From assembly GCA_024691105.1 (NCBI GenBank), contig JAILNY010000147.1:1-49101 (forward strand): a stretch of DNA of 49,101 bases, written 5' to 3'. The position numbers were made by a program, and so were the translations under genes. The notes under the pieces were generated by a model. The model was not told the DNA's origin. It searched no databases and worked only from the letters and a program-made list of their open reading frames with translations. Source of the stretch: Treponema sp. (GTDB lineage Bacteria > Spirochaetota > Spirochaetia > Treponematales > Treponemataceae). This document shows, one piece after another, positions 9,123-16,953 of this stretch; position 1 is the first letter of the stretch; every line of letters starts with the position of its first letter.

Positions 9123-11210
9123 ATGGCTAAAGTTGGAATTTCTGAACTTGCAATTCGTGATGCTCATCAGAGTCTTCACGCAACACGTATGACTACAGCA
9201 GATATGCTTCCTATCTGCGATAAACTTGATAAAGTTGGTTACAAATATATTGAAGGATGGGGTGGAGCAACATATGACTCTTGTATCCGCTTCCTTAACG
9301 AAGATCCATGGGACCGCCTTAGAAAGCTCCATGCAGCACTTCCAAACAACAAAATCATGATGCTTCTTCGTGCTCAGAACCTTCTTGGTTACAAGCACTA
9401 TGCAGACGATGTAGTAGATAAGTTCGTTGAAACTGCTGCAAAGAACGGTATCGGCTGTTTCCGTATTTTTGATGCTTGTAACGACCCACGTAACATGGAA
9501 CGCGCTACAAAGGCAGCTAAAAAGTCTGGTGTAGATGTTCAGATGGCTATTTCTTATGCCGTAACTCCATTCCACACAAACGAAAAATATGCAGAACTTG
9601 CAAAGACTTACGCTGACTTTGGTGCAGATTCAATCTGTATTAAAGATATGTCTGGTCTTTTAAAACCATACGAAGCTTATGATCTTGTAAAAAAGATTAA
9701 GGCAAAGGTTGACCTTCCTGTAGAAATTCACTCACATGCAACTACAGGTCTTTCTGTTGCAACACTCCTTAAGGCTGCAGAAGCTGGTGCTGACTGGCTT
9801 GATACAGCTATTTCTTCTATGTCTATGGGAACTAGCCACTCTCCAACTGAGACTGTAGTAGAAATGCTCAAAGGTACAGACATGGATACTGGCCTTGATA
9901 CAAAGCTTCTTCTTGAGATTGCAGCTTACTTCCGCGAAGTTCGCAAACACTACTCATCACTTGAATCTGCATTCCTTGGTGCTGATACACGTATTCTTCT
10001 TTCTCAGGTTCCAGGTGGAATGCTTTCTAACCTTGAATCTCAGCTCAAACAGCAGAATGCCGGTAACAAGATGGACGAAGTTCTTGCTGAACTTCCAAAG
10101 GTACACAAGGACGCAGGATACGTTCCACTTGTAACTCCTACATCACAGATCGTAGGTACACAGGCTGTAATGAACGTTCTTATGGGACGCTATAAGACAA
10201 TGACTCAGGACTTCCGCAACCTCATCACAGGTAAGTTCGGTAAGCTCCCTACAGATGCAAATCCAGACCTCGTTAAAAAGGCTCTTGAACAGAATCATAT
10301 GGATGCTGTTGTTACATGTCGTCCGGCTGACCTTATTGAACCGGAATGGAACAAGATGGTTGAAGAATCTAAGAAAGCAGGTGGTGACGGTTCTGATGAA
10401 GACGTTCTCACATATGCTATGTTCCCTAATGTTGCTCCTAAGTTCTTTGCTGAACGTTCTAAGGGACCTGTTGACGCTGCTTCAACATTTGCTAAAAAAG
10501 AAGCAGCTCCTGCTAAAGAAAACAAGGGCGGTTCTTATACAATCAACGTTAACGGAACAGCTTACAATGTTACAACAGGTCCTGCAGGCGACAGCATGAA
10601 CGTAAACGTAAACGGACAGGCTTACAATGTAACATTCGGTGCTGCAGGTAGCGCTCCTGCTGTAAGTGCAGCTCCTGCCAGCGCTCCAGTTGTAACAGGT
10701 GGAGTTGAAATTAAGTCTCCTGTTGCCGGAACACTTCTTAAGCACGTTGCTTCTAACGGAGCAAGCGTAAAGAAGGGCGACACAGTAATCATGCTCGAAT
10801 CTATGAAGATGGAACTTGAAGTAAAAGCTCCAGCTGACGGAACAATTAACTTTACTGTTCAGCCAGGTTCTCAGGTTGCAGCTGATCAGGTACTTGCAAC
10901 ATTAGGTGGTGCTGTTGCAGCAGCTCCAGTTGCTCCAGCTCCTGCAGCTGCTGCCGCTCCAGTACAGGCAGCACCTGCTGCTCCTGCTGCATCTAACGGC
11001 GGAACACCAGTAAAAGCTCCTGTTGCCGGAACTCTTCTTAAGCACGTAGTTTCAGAAGGTGCTTCTGTAAATGCAGATACAACAATCATCATGATTGAAT
11101 CTATGAAGATGGAACTTGAAATCAAAGCCGGCAAAGCTGGTAAAGTTCACTTTATTGCACAGCCTGCAACTCAGATTGCAGCTGACCAGACACTGGCAGA
11201 GATTAACTAA
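9123..11210 (+). CDS. oadA: Oxaloacetate decarboxylase alpha subunit with two biotin domains
   Basis: Carboxyltransferase subunit that moves CO2 from oxaloacetate to biotin. The N-terminal TIM barrel starts with IRDAHQS (metal ligand Asp13), has the KDMSG active-site lysine (Lys174) and HSH metal ligands (His203, His205). A PYC/OADA-type conserved domain runs to about residue 430. Then comes a duplicated short strand motif (INVNGTAYNVT, VNVNGQAYNVT) and two complete biotinyl domains separated by an Ala/Pro linker. Both carry ESMKMELE, with biotinylation lysines at 562 and 662, exactly 100 residues apart. Homologues are usually about 600 residues with one biotin domain, so the extra ~100 residues are the second domain. 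It lies in an operon between oadG and oadB. Confidence 0.96.
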   Translation: MAKVGISELAIRDAHQSLHATRMTTADMLPICDKLDKVGYKYIEGWGGATYDSCIRFLNEDPWDRLRKLHAALPNNKIMMLLRAQNLLGYKHYADDVVDKFVETAAKNGIGCFRIFDACNDPRNMERATKAAKKSGVDVQMAISYAVTPFHTNEKYAELAKTYADFGADSICIKDMSGLLKPYEAYDLVKKIKAKVDLPVEIHSHATTGLSVATLLKAAEAGADWLDTAISSMSMGTSHSPTETVVEMLKGTDMDTGLDTKLLLEIAAYFREVRKHYSSLESAFLGADTRILLSQVPGGMLSNLESQLKQQNAGNKMDEVLAELPKVHKDAGYVPLVTPTSQIVGTQAVMNVLMGRYKTMTQDFRNLITGKFGKLPTDANPDLVKKALEQNHMDAVVTCRPADLIEPEWNKMVEESKKAGGDGSDEDVLTYAMFPNVAPKFFAERSKGPVDAASTFAKKEAAPAKENKGGSYTINVNGTAYNVTTGPAGDSMNVNVNGQAYNVTFGAAGSAPAVSAAPASAPVVTGGVEIKSPVAGTLLKHVASNGASVKKGDTVIMLESMKMELEVKAPADGTINFTVQPGSQVAADQVLATLGGAVAAAPVAPAPAAAAAPVQAAPAAPAASNGGTPVKAPVAGTLLKHVVSEGASVNADTTIIMIESMKMELEIKAGKAGKVHFIAQPATQIAADQTLAEIN

Positions 11211-11221
11211 GGAATTGGGTA

Positions 11222-12661
11222 ATGAACGAATTAACTCATAATAAAAAACATATATTAAAAGTAACCATGATGATAATGTTTATCGCTATGGTTGCTTCGT
11301 TTGTAGTAAAACCTATTGCTCTTGCTCAGAGTTCAGAAGACAGAGTTGCTCCGTCATTCAGAACAATGGACACAGCAATTATTAAAGGTTCTGAAAACAT
11401 TCCTGAAATTTCAGTTCAGAAGTTCCTTTTGAATATTTGGGAAAACACAGGAATCTATCAGATTATTCATCAGAAAACTGATGCAGAAATTGCACAGGAA
11501 AAAGCAGAAACTCAGGCTGCTCTTGCCGCAATGGAAGAGGATCCGTTTGAAGCTGCAAAAGATCATGTTCCTGGCTGGCAGAAAATCGTAATGATTGCAA
11601 TCGGTTTTTTGATTGTTTACCTTGCCGTTGCTAAAGGTTTTGAACCGTTGCTTTTGATTCCAATCGGATTTGGTACAATTCTTGTAAACATTCCAGGGGC
11701 TGGAATGGGAGATGCTCCTCACGGAATGCTTCATATCATTTACAGCGCTGGAGTTGGAAACGAGTTCTTCCCGATGCTCATCTTTATGGGAATCGGTGCT
11801 ATGACAGACTTTGGTCCGCTTATTGCAAATCCTAAGATGGCATTGCTCGGTGGAGCGGCTCAACTTGGTGTATTTGCAACTCTCTTTGGTGTAGCGCTTC
11901 TTAACCTTATTCCTGGTGTTGAATATAATATGCTTCAGGCTGCAGCAATTTCTATTATCGGTGGTGCTGACGGTCCGACATCAATTTATGTATCAGGAAA
12001 ACTTGCAAAAGAAATGATGGCTGTAATTGCCGTTGCCGCTTATTCATACATGGCGCTTGTTCCAATGATTCAGCCGCCTATCATGAAGGCATTGACAACA
12101 AAGAAAGAGCGTCTTATTAAGATGAAGCAGCTCCGTGTTGTTTCTAAGACAGAAAAAACTTTGTTCCCAATGATGCTCCTTGTTGTTACAGTTCTTCTTC
12201 TTCCACCTGCAGCACCTCTTATCGGTATGCTTGCATTTGGTAACTTTGTAAAACAGTGCGGTGTTGTTGAACGCCTTTCTAAGACAATGGAAAATGAATT
12301 GATGAATATCGTTTCAATTCTTCTTTCTCTCGGAGTTGGTGCTCAGATGACTCCAGAAAAGATTATGAATCCTAACTCTTTGGGCATTATTCTTTTGGGT
12401 CTTGTTGCATTCTGTATTGCAACTGCCGGTGGTCTTGTTATGGCTAAGATTATGAATCTTTTCCTTAAGGATAAGATCAATCCGCTTATCGGTTCGGCTG
12501 GTGTATCGGCTGTTCCAATGGCAGCACGTGTTGCAAATAAAGTAGGTATGTCAGAAGATCCTTCTAACTTCCTTTTGATGCATGCGATGGGACCAAATGT
12601 TTCGGGTGTAATCGGAACTGCGGTTGCAGCGGGTGTATTTATCGCAACATATGCTCATTAA
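11222..12661 (+). CDS. oadB: Oxaloacetate decarboxylase beta subunit (Na+ pump)
   Basis: Integral membrane subunit that decarboxylates carboxybiotin and exports sodium ions. The 479 residues include about nine to eleven hydrophobic segments. The key GGADGPTSIYV motif has its aspartate at residue 250, matching the essential Asp of characterised OadB proteins. The C-terminal segment SAGVSAVPMAARVANKVG is also typical. The family is usually about 430 residues or shorter. The extra length is an N-terminal region with one hydrophobic segment (residues 13-35) and then about 90 polar residues before the pump domain. It starts 11 bases after oadA, so it is certainly co-transcribed. A hairpin cluster and terminator follow. 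Confidence 0.96.
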   Translation: MNELTHNKKHILKVTMMIMFIAMVASFVVKPIALAQSSEDRVAPSFRTMDTAIIKGSENIPEISVQKFLLNIWENTGIYQIIHQKTDAEIAQEKAETQAALAAMEEDPFEAAKDHVPGWQKIVMIAIGFLIVYLAVAKGFEPLLLIPIGFGTILVNIPGAGMGDAPHGMLHIIYSAGVGNEFFPMLIFMGIGAMTDFGPLIANPKMALLGGAAQLGVFATLFGVALLNLIPGVEYNMLQAAAISIIGGADGPTSIYVSGKLAKEMMAVIAVAAYSYMALVPMIQPPIMKALTTKKERLIKMKQLRVVSKTEKTLFPMMLLVVTVLLLPPAAPLIGMLAFGNFVKQCGVVERLSKTMENELMNIVSILLSLGVGAQMTPEKIMNPNSLGIILLGLVAFCIATAGGLVMAKIMNLFLKDKINPLIGSAGVSAVPMAARVANKVGMSEDPSNFLLMHAMGPNVSGVIGTAVAAGVFIATYAH

Positions 12662-12788
12662 GCGATAAACTGACAGCTTTGCTGCAGGTTATCGCGTTTA
12701 ATCGGGCGACAGTAAACTGCGCCCGGAACAAGCTTCAGCCCGACAGCTTTGCTACGGGCTAACCCATAGGGCCGCGCTCAAACAGCGC
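12662..12788 (+). repeat. Cluster of four hairpins after oadB
   Basis: Hairpin 1: GCGATAA (12662-12668) with TTATCGC (12689-12695), inner CAGC-TTT-GCTG. Hairpin 2: CGGGCG (12703-12708) with CGCCCG (12720-12725), inner CAG/CTG. Hairpin 3: AGCCCG (12737-12742) with CGGGCT (12755-12760), inner AGC-TTT-GCT. Hairpin 4: GCGCT (12774-12778) with AGCGC (12784-12788). Hairpins 1 and 3 share ACAGCTTTGCT, and TTAATCGGGCG at 12698 recurs in the terminator at 12809. This looks like a duplicated structural unit. Confidence 0.6.
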
Positions 12789-12795
12789 TGTTCGC

Positions 12796-12828
12796 AAAAA
12801 AAAGCGCCTTAATCGGGCGCTTTTTTTT
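12796..12828 (+). terminator. Strong terminator of the oad operon (symmetric)
   Basis: Eight A plus GCGCC (12796-12808) pairs perfectly with GGCGC plus eight T (12816-12828) across a 7-base loop. The A run makes it able to work on the minus strand as well. Confidence 0.92.
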
Positions 12829-12865
12829 ACCTGTTAATTCCATGTAAAATACAGCAGGTTTATGC

Positions 12866-12898
12866 AAAAAAAAAAAGCGCATCCTTTACAAGATGCGC
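12866..12898 (-). terminator. Terminator of the greA-fusion gene
   Basis: On the minus strand GCGCATC (12898-12892) pairs with GATGCGC (12883-12877) and is followed by eleven T (the A run 12866-12876). It lies 30 bases after the stop codon at 12928. Confidence 0.9.
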
Positions 12899-12927
12899 TC
12901 TTTTTCTGCTAAGTATTCAACTTCAGT

Positions 12928-15615
12928 TTATTTTGCAAGTTCAATTTTTACAACGCTGTAATTGTATTCATGTTCGTTGATAGAGAATGTAAGCTCTTCA
13001 CCAACTTTGTGATCAAGAAGCTGGTTACCAAATGGAGACATGTAAGAAATTACATTGTTGTCTGGATCTGATTCCCATGGTCCAAAGATTGTATAGCGTT
13101 CTTCCTGGTTTGTATCTTTGTTGAGCAAAGTAACAATTGTAGAGAACGAGATGATTGAAGATGTTGCAGTTGTAGGATCGAATACTACAGCGCGGTTCAA
13201 TTCTTCCTGGAGCTTTGAAAGCTGGTTGTTGAGGAAGTGCTGGTGTTCTTTTGCTGCCTTGTATTCTGCGTTTTCCTTTAAGTCTCCCTGAGCACGTGCT
13301 TCTGCAATTTCTTTTGCGTTTGCAGGAATATCAACTTTCTGGATCTGCTCAACCATTGCTTTCTTTTCTTCAAGCTTCTTTGAAGTAACAAGCATTCCAC
13401 GAGGAGCGGCTGCTTTTTCTTCTGTTGTATGGAATTTGTAGTCTGGATATTTATCAAGAATCTTAGAACGCAATCCTGCTTTGAGATTTGCTTCAATATC
13501 AGGAATATCGTCAACCAATGTGTACATCTTTGTAACAGTTTCTTCATCATTTGCAAACATGTAATTTGCAAGTGTATCGTTCTTGAACAAAAGCTGTGTT
13601 GCTGCTTTGTTAATCTTTTTGTTTTCTGTTGTGCGAACGTGGTTGTTGATTTCTCTGAATGTAAGTTCAATAATCTGGAGAAGAGCGATAAGCTGTTTTT
13701 CGTAAGAAACGCCGCTTTCTTTAAACCAGTCTTTGTCCTGACATTTTTCAAAGAAGTAAAGAACTGCTTCGCGGTAGTCTTTTACATCGTCAAATGCAAG
13801 TTTTGCAAGAGTCTTAAGCTTGTCTGCGTGTCCTTTTTCTACAAGTGTAGAAAGCATTTTTTCTGAAAGAACAGTAGGAAAGAGTCTGATATATTCATCT
13901 GCCCAGTTTGGAAGAAGCTTAATCTTTGAAAGGAAGTTTTCTTTAAGATTTGTGTTCTTTGTATCTTTAAGATCTTCGTACATTTTGCGTGGATCTTCGA
14001 TGTCATCGTAAATCTGTGCAAAAGTATATTTACATGCATAAGCGTGTTCTGGCAAAAGTTTTCCGATTTCATCAACAACAAGGTAAGATGCAAGAATCTG
14101 ATCTGTAACCTTTGTGATTGTTTTGATAAAGCCGATAAAGTAGTTGTACATATCTGCAAAGAGTTCGCTTTCTTTATCTGTTTCATCATTGATAAACTTC
14201 ATGATGATATCAATGCGGTTAAAGAAGTTTTTCTGAGCCTTAAACTCATTTGCGTATTTTTCTTCCTGACTGATTTTGTGATCACGAACGATGTACTGAT
14301 TGATGTCGTTAGGATTTACACCGAATGTAGAATCTGATTCAAGGACCTTCTTTGCCTTTGTGTTCCAGCTTGTCCATTCACCCGTAGTCAAAATTGCAGG
14401 AACAAGTTCTGCTTTAATGCGCTTAAAGTCGCAGCTGTTGCCAAAGCTCTTGATGATAATCTTGAGAGTTTCTTCGATATTGTTCTTTACAAAGTCAACG
14501 AGTTCCGGCTTAGATTTTGTAGCCTTCATAACCCAGATGTGGTCGTTTGCAAGTGGAGTAAGGGCGCTTACAGCCATCTTAAGAGAGATGTCGTGAACAC
14601 CGTTTTTCTTTCCAAAGTTAATTGTAAGGTTGTCGTTTTCAACTTTGCGGATAATACCTACGCCCCAGCTTCTGTGGAATACAAAGTTCTTTGCGTCAAA
14701 GGCAATGTGTTTTTCAAAGTCATTGATTGCTTCAAATACATTGCGGAAGTTCTGAGTAAGGTCAGAAGAACGGATATAGTCTTCAAGCTGGCTGTGTCCC
14801 TTGTATTTACCGCGGTAGCAGTCAACGATTTCTCTTCTTGCCCATGGGTCTTTTGGATCGATAGAAAGAATGAGTTTAAGAATATCAATTGCAATGTCCC
14901 ACTGAGCATTGTCTTTGTACCAGTTATACAATTCCTGCATCAAAAGTGCAGATTTATCTTCGCTGATAGATTTTGCAATCTTTCTCTGTACAAGGAGGAA
15001 GAAGTCAATTTCCTGTGGAATTGTTGCAACAAGCTTTGACCAGAGTTCTTTTACAGGTCCGATATTCTTTGCTGCAACATAGCGAAGGAGTGCCTTTTTA
15101 TAGTAGCCGGTTGCTTCATCAGAGTTTTCCTGCTCGTAGTGTTCTGCAAGAGCCTTTGCAAGTTCTGCTTCTTCAAAGTCAAGCTTAACGATTTTTTTGT
15201 ACAAATCCCATACTTTGTCGTTGTTTTCTTCGCGATAGCATTTAGCAAGAGTTCGGAGTGCAAACTTGTTGTTTTCGTCTTCTTCAAGAACTGTTTCACA
15301 AAGATAAATTACGATAGGTTCTTTGTGTGCCTTCTGGAAAATGTCTACGAGTGTTGTAAGGCATGAGTTGTCAAGAGCGCCGTCTCTTACAGAAAGGATT
15401 CCGGAGATATACAAAGCAATGATGCTGTCCTTTGAATGAGTCAAATGCTCGTCACAGATTGCCTTGATTTCTGCTGTGCAGTTTTCCTGGCGGGCTTTTT
15501 CGATAAGAGCTGTAAGCTCTGTCAGGTTGTTTTTTGTGTAATTGCTTATAGTGGCACGAGTCCATGTTTCTTCTTTAAGCATTTCCTGTACGGTAGTTTC
15601 AAGTTCTTTAGACAT
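12928..15615 (-). CDS. greA: Spirochaete-type long GreA transcript-cleavage factor
   Basis: The last ~160 of 895 residues are a GreA domain. A coiled-coil hairpin follows residue 737 (MLVTSKKLEEKKAMVEQ), with the acidic tip QGDLKENAEYKAAKE, where Asp778 and Glu781 are the residues that position Mg2+ in RNA polymerase. An FKBP-like C-terminal domain (IFGPWESDPDNNVISYMSPFG) follows. The first ~730 residues are helical, with TPR-like pairs in the first 300 and an SH3-like stretch near residues 310-370 (VFHRSWGVGIIRKVENDNLTINF). GreA normally has about 158 residues. Long versions are known from Borrelia and Treponema, so this is lineage typical and not an assembly artefact. AAGGAGATA gives a good ribosome site. 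A TPR gene lies 82 bases upstream on the same strand. Confidence 0.93.
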   Translation of the reverse strand: MSKELETTVQEMLKEETWTRATISNYTKNNLTELTALIEKARQENCTAEIKAICDEHLTHSKDSIIALYISGILSVRDGALDNSCLTTLVDIFQKAHKEPIVIYLCETVLEEDENNKFALRTLAKCYREENNDKVWDLYKKIVKLDFEEAELAKALAEHYEQENSDEATGYYKKALLRYVAAKNIGPVKELWSKLVATIPQEIDFFLLVQRKIAKSISEDKSALLMQELYNWYKDNAQWDIAIDILKLILSIDPKDPWARREIVDCYRGKYKGHSQLEDYIRSSDLTQNFRNVFEAINDFEKHIAFDAKNFVFHRSWGVGIIRKVENDNLTINFGKKNGVHDISLKMAVSALTPLANDHIWVMKATKSKPELVDFVKNNIEETLKIIIKSFGNSCDFKRIKAELVPAILTTGEWTSWNTKAKKVLESDSTFGVNPNDINQYIVRDHKISQEEKYANEFKAQKNFFNRIDIIMKFINDETDKESELFADMYNYFIGFIKTITKVTDQILASYLVVDEIGKLLPEHAYACKYTFAQIYDDIEDPRKMYEDLKDTKNTNLKENFLSKIKLLPNWADEYIRLFPTVLSEKMLSTLVEKGHADKLKTLAKLAFDDVKDYREAVLYFFEKCQDKDWFKESGVSYEKQLIALLQIIELTFREINNHVRTTENKKINKAATQLLFKNDTLANYMFANDEETVTKMYTLVDDIPDIEANLKAGLRSKILDKYPDYKFHTTEEKAAAPRGMLVTSKKLEEKKAMVEQIQKVDIPANAKEIAEARAQGDLKENAEYKAAKEHQHFLNNQLSKLQEELNRAVVFDPTTATSSIISFSTIVTLLNKDTNQEERYTIFGPWESDPDNNVISYMSPFGNQLLDHKVGEELTFSINEHEYNYSVVKIELAK

Positions 15616-15662
15616 AAAAGAATATCTCCTTAATAAATAGATAACTCACTCTACAAAAGTCT

Positions 15663-15682
15663 TTGAAAAAGTTATTTTTCAA
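15663..15682. other. Inverted repeat between the TPR gene and greA
   Basis: TTGAAAAA (15663-15670) and TTTTTCAA (15675-15682) are complementary around GTTA. It could be a weak hairpin or a regulator site in the 82-base gap. No T run follows beyond the arm itself. Confidence 0.3.
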
Positions 15683-15697
15683 GATTTCCAAATACCC

Positions 15698-16633
15698 TTA
15701 TTTAACATAAAGCTGATAAATTACAGGGTCCAAAATTTTTATTCTCATCAGAATCTCATTGATTCTGGAATTATCTTCATTATCCATTGCATAGTGGTCA
15801 ATAAGCCAAAAGTACAAATTGCAAAGGCGAGGTGTAAGCAGTCGTGAATTGCATCCCGGGTCTTTCATCTCGTTTTCAGCAGCGTAAATCGCCTGACTTA
15901 ACTTAGAGACTTCCTGAGGTCTCAGCTGCCGTTTTATCGTAAATACACCAAAAATCTGCGCATATACAGGAATCCATTCAAGTAAGGCGTCTCCTGTATA
16001 ACCTTTTTCTTCTACTTTGCGTACAAGACACTGAATCAATTCTGAGTCAAGAAAGCAAAGACAGATTTTCTGTGCATCTATATAAAAAGCTTCTCTAAAG
16101 AGAACCTTTGCCTGACGATCTTCTCCACACAAAGCAAAACAGTCTGCAAGCTCAGCAATCACAGGTGCAACACCAGATTTTAATCTGTTTGATTCAATCA
16201 GACAGTTTTTTGCCGTTTCGTATTCACCGACTTTTTTATAACATAAACCGATTTTGCGGTTTATTTCTGCCTGCTGTTCCATGTCCTGAACATTAATCAG
16301 TTCAGAATAATTCTTAAGGGCAAGTGAAAAAATTCCACACTTAAAGCAGTAAATTACAGAATCATCCGGATGGTACTTTTGTTTTTCAACAAACGGTAAA
16401 AACTGACTCCATTCATTAAGCAGAGTCTCGCCGCGTGTATATGGGTCCTGGATTGAAGGAATCTGCTCAATAATATTTACCCAATACGAAAAACAGTTTA
16501 CCGCAAACTGAACCCGTTCATCATCGAGCGCATCTATGAGAATCTCATTAAGGATTTCGTTTGCCTGTAAAACGTCACCCTTTTTTAGAATACGGCAACA
16601 TTCTTTGAACTTTTCTTCAGTTTGAACCTGCAT
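15698..16633 (-). CDS. TPR-like helical protein upstream of greA
   Basis: A 311-residue soluble protein with no signal peptide. It has helical repeat pairs resembling tetratricopeptide repeats, clearest at residues ~95-190 (KCGIFSLALKNYSEL, INRKIGLCYKKVGEYETAKNCL, ELADCFALCGEDRQAKVLF). It is probably a scaffold or partner-binding protein, and the link with the downstream greA suggests a role near transcription, but that is inference. The ATG at 16633 has only GG immediately before it and no properly spaced ribosome site, while a good promoter ends 11 bases upstream, so the message may be almost leaderless. Confidence 0.72.
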   Translation of the reverse strand: MQVQTEEKFKECCRILKKGDVLQANEILNEILIDALDDERVQFAVNCFSYWVNIIEQIPSIQDPYTRGETLLNEWSQFLPFVEKQKYHPDDSVIYCFKCGIFSLALKNYSELINVQDMEQQAEINRKIGLCYKKVGEYETAKNCLIESNRLKSGVAPVIAELADCFALCGEDRQAKVLFREAFYIDAQKICLCFLDSELIQCLVRKVEEKGYTGDALLEWIPVYAQIFGVFTIKRQLRPQEVSKLSQAIYAAENEMKDPGCNSRLLTPRLCNLYFWLIDHYAMDNEDNSRINEILMRIKILDPVIYQLYVK

Positions 16634-16644
16634 ACCTTTTTTAA

Positions 16645-16673
16645 ATAATAATGTTCTGTAAATTTTTAGTCAA
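16645..16673 (-). promoter_or_regulatory. Promoter of the TPR-greA unit, very short leader
   Basis: On the minus strand TTGACT (16673-16668), 17-base spacer, TATTAT (16650-16645). The predicted start is near 16638, only 5 bases before the ATG at 16633. Confidence 0.6.
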
Positions 16674-16842
16674 TGGAAAATTGAATTTTTTTTGTAAAAA
16701 TGAGCAAAGTTTATACAACATATCATTATAAAATGTCAATAGGTTTTTTAGAGAATTTTTTTTGTTTTTTTGCAGGTTGAATTTAACAAGGGCTGTTTTT
16801 TGATTTAAAAGACTGAATAACGTAGAAATGAAAAACTTTCCA

Positions 16843-16871
16843 TTGAAAAAGTACTATAAACATGTTATTCT
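16843..16871 (+). promoter_or_regulatory. Candidate thrA promoter
   Basis: TTGAAA (16843-16848), 17-base spacer, TATTCT (16866-16871). The predicted start near 16878 gives a ~75-base leader that contains the hairpin at 16894-16928. Confidence 0.45.
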
Positions 16872-16893
16872 TTAATAATACAAAAAAAATTAA

Positions 16894-16928
16894 GTGAACT
16901 TCTAAAAAATCGTTTTTTTTAAGTTCAC
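16894..16928 (+). promoter_or_regulatory. Leader hairpin upstream of thrA
   Basis: GTGAACTT (16894-16901) pairs with AAGTTCAC (16921-16928), and the A run inside pairs with the T run around a TCG loop, with a two-base mismatch between the two stems. It ends 25 bases before the ATG and lacks a following T run, so it is more likely a protein site or a stability element than a terminator. The rest of the 16634-16953 gap is AT-rich, with no gene seen. Confidence 0.45.
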
Positions 16929-16953
16929 AAGCAATAAAAAAACAGAGGTTTGT

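Noticed and set aside
13429..15039. Several plus-strand frames opposite greA, rich in Phe, Cys and Val
   Set aside because: They are complements of Lys/Glu-rich coding sequence and have no ribosome sites or recognisable domains.
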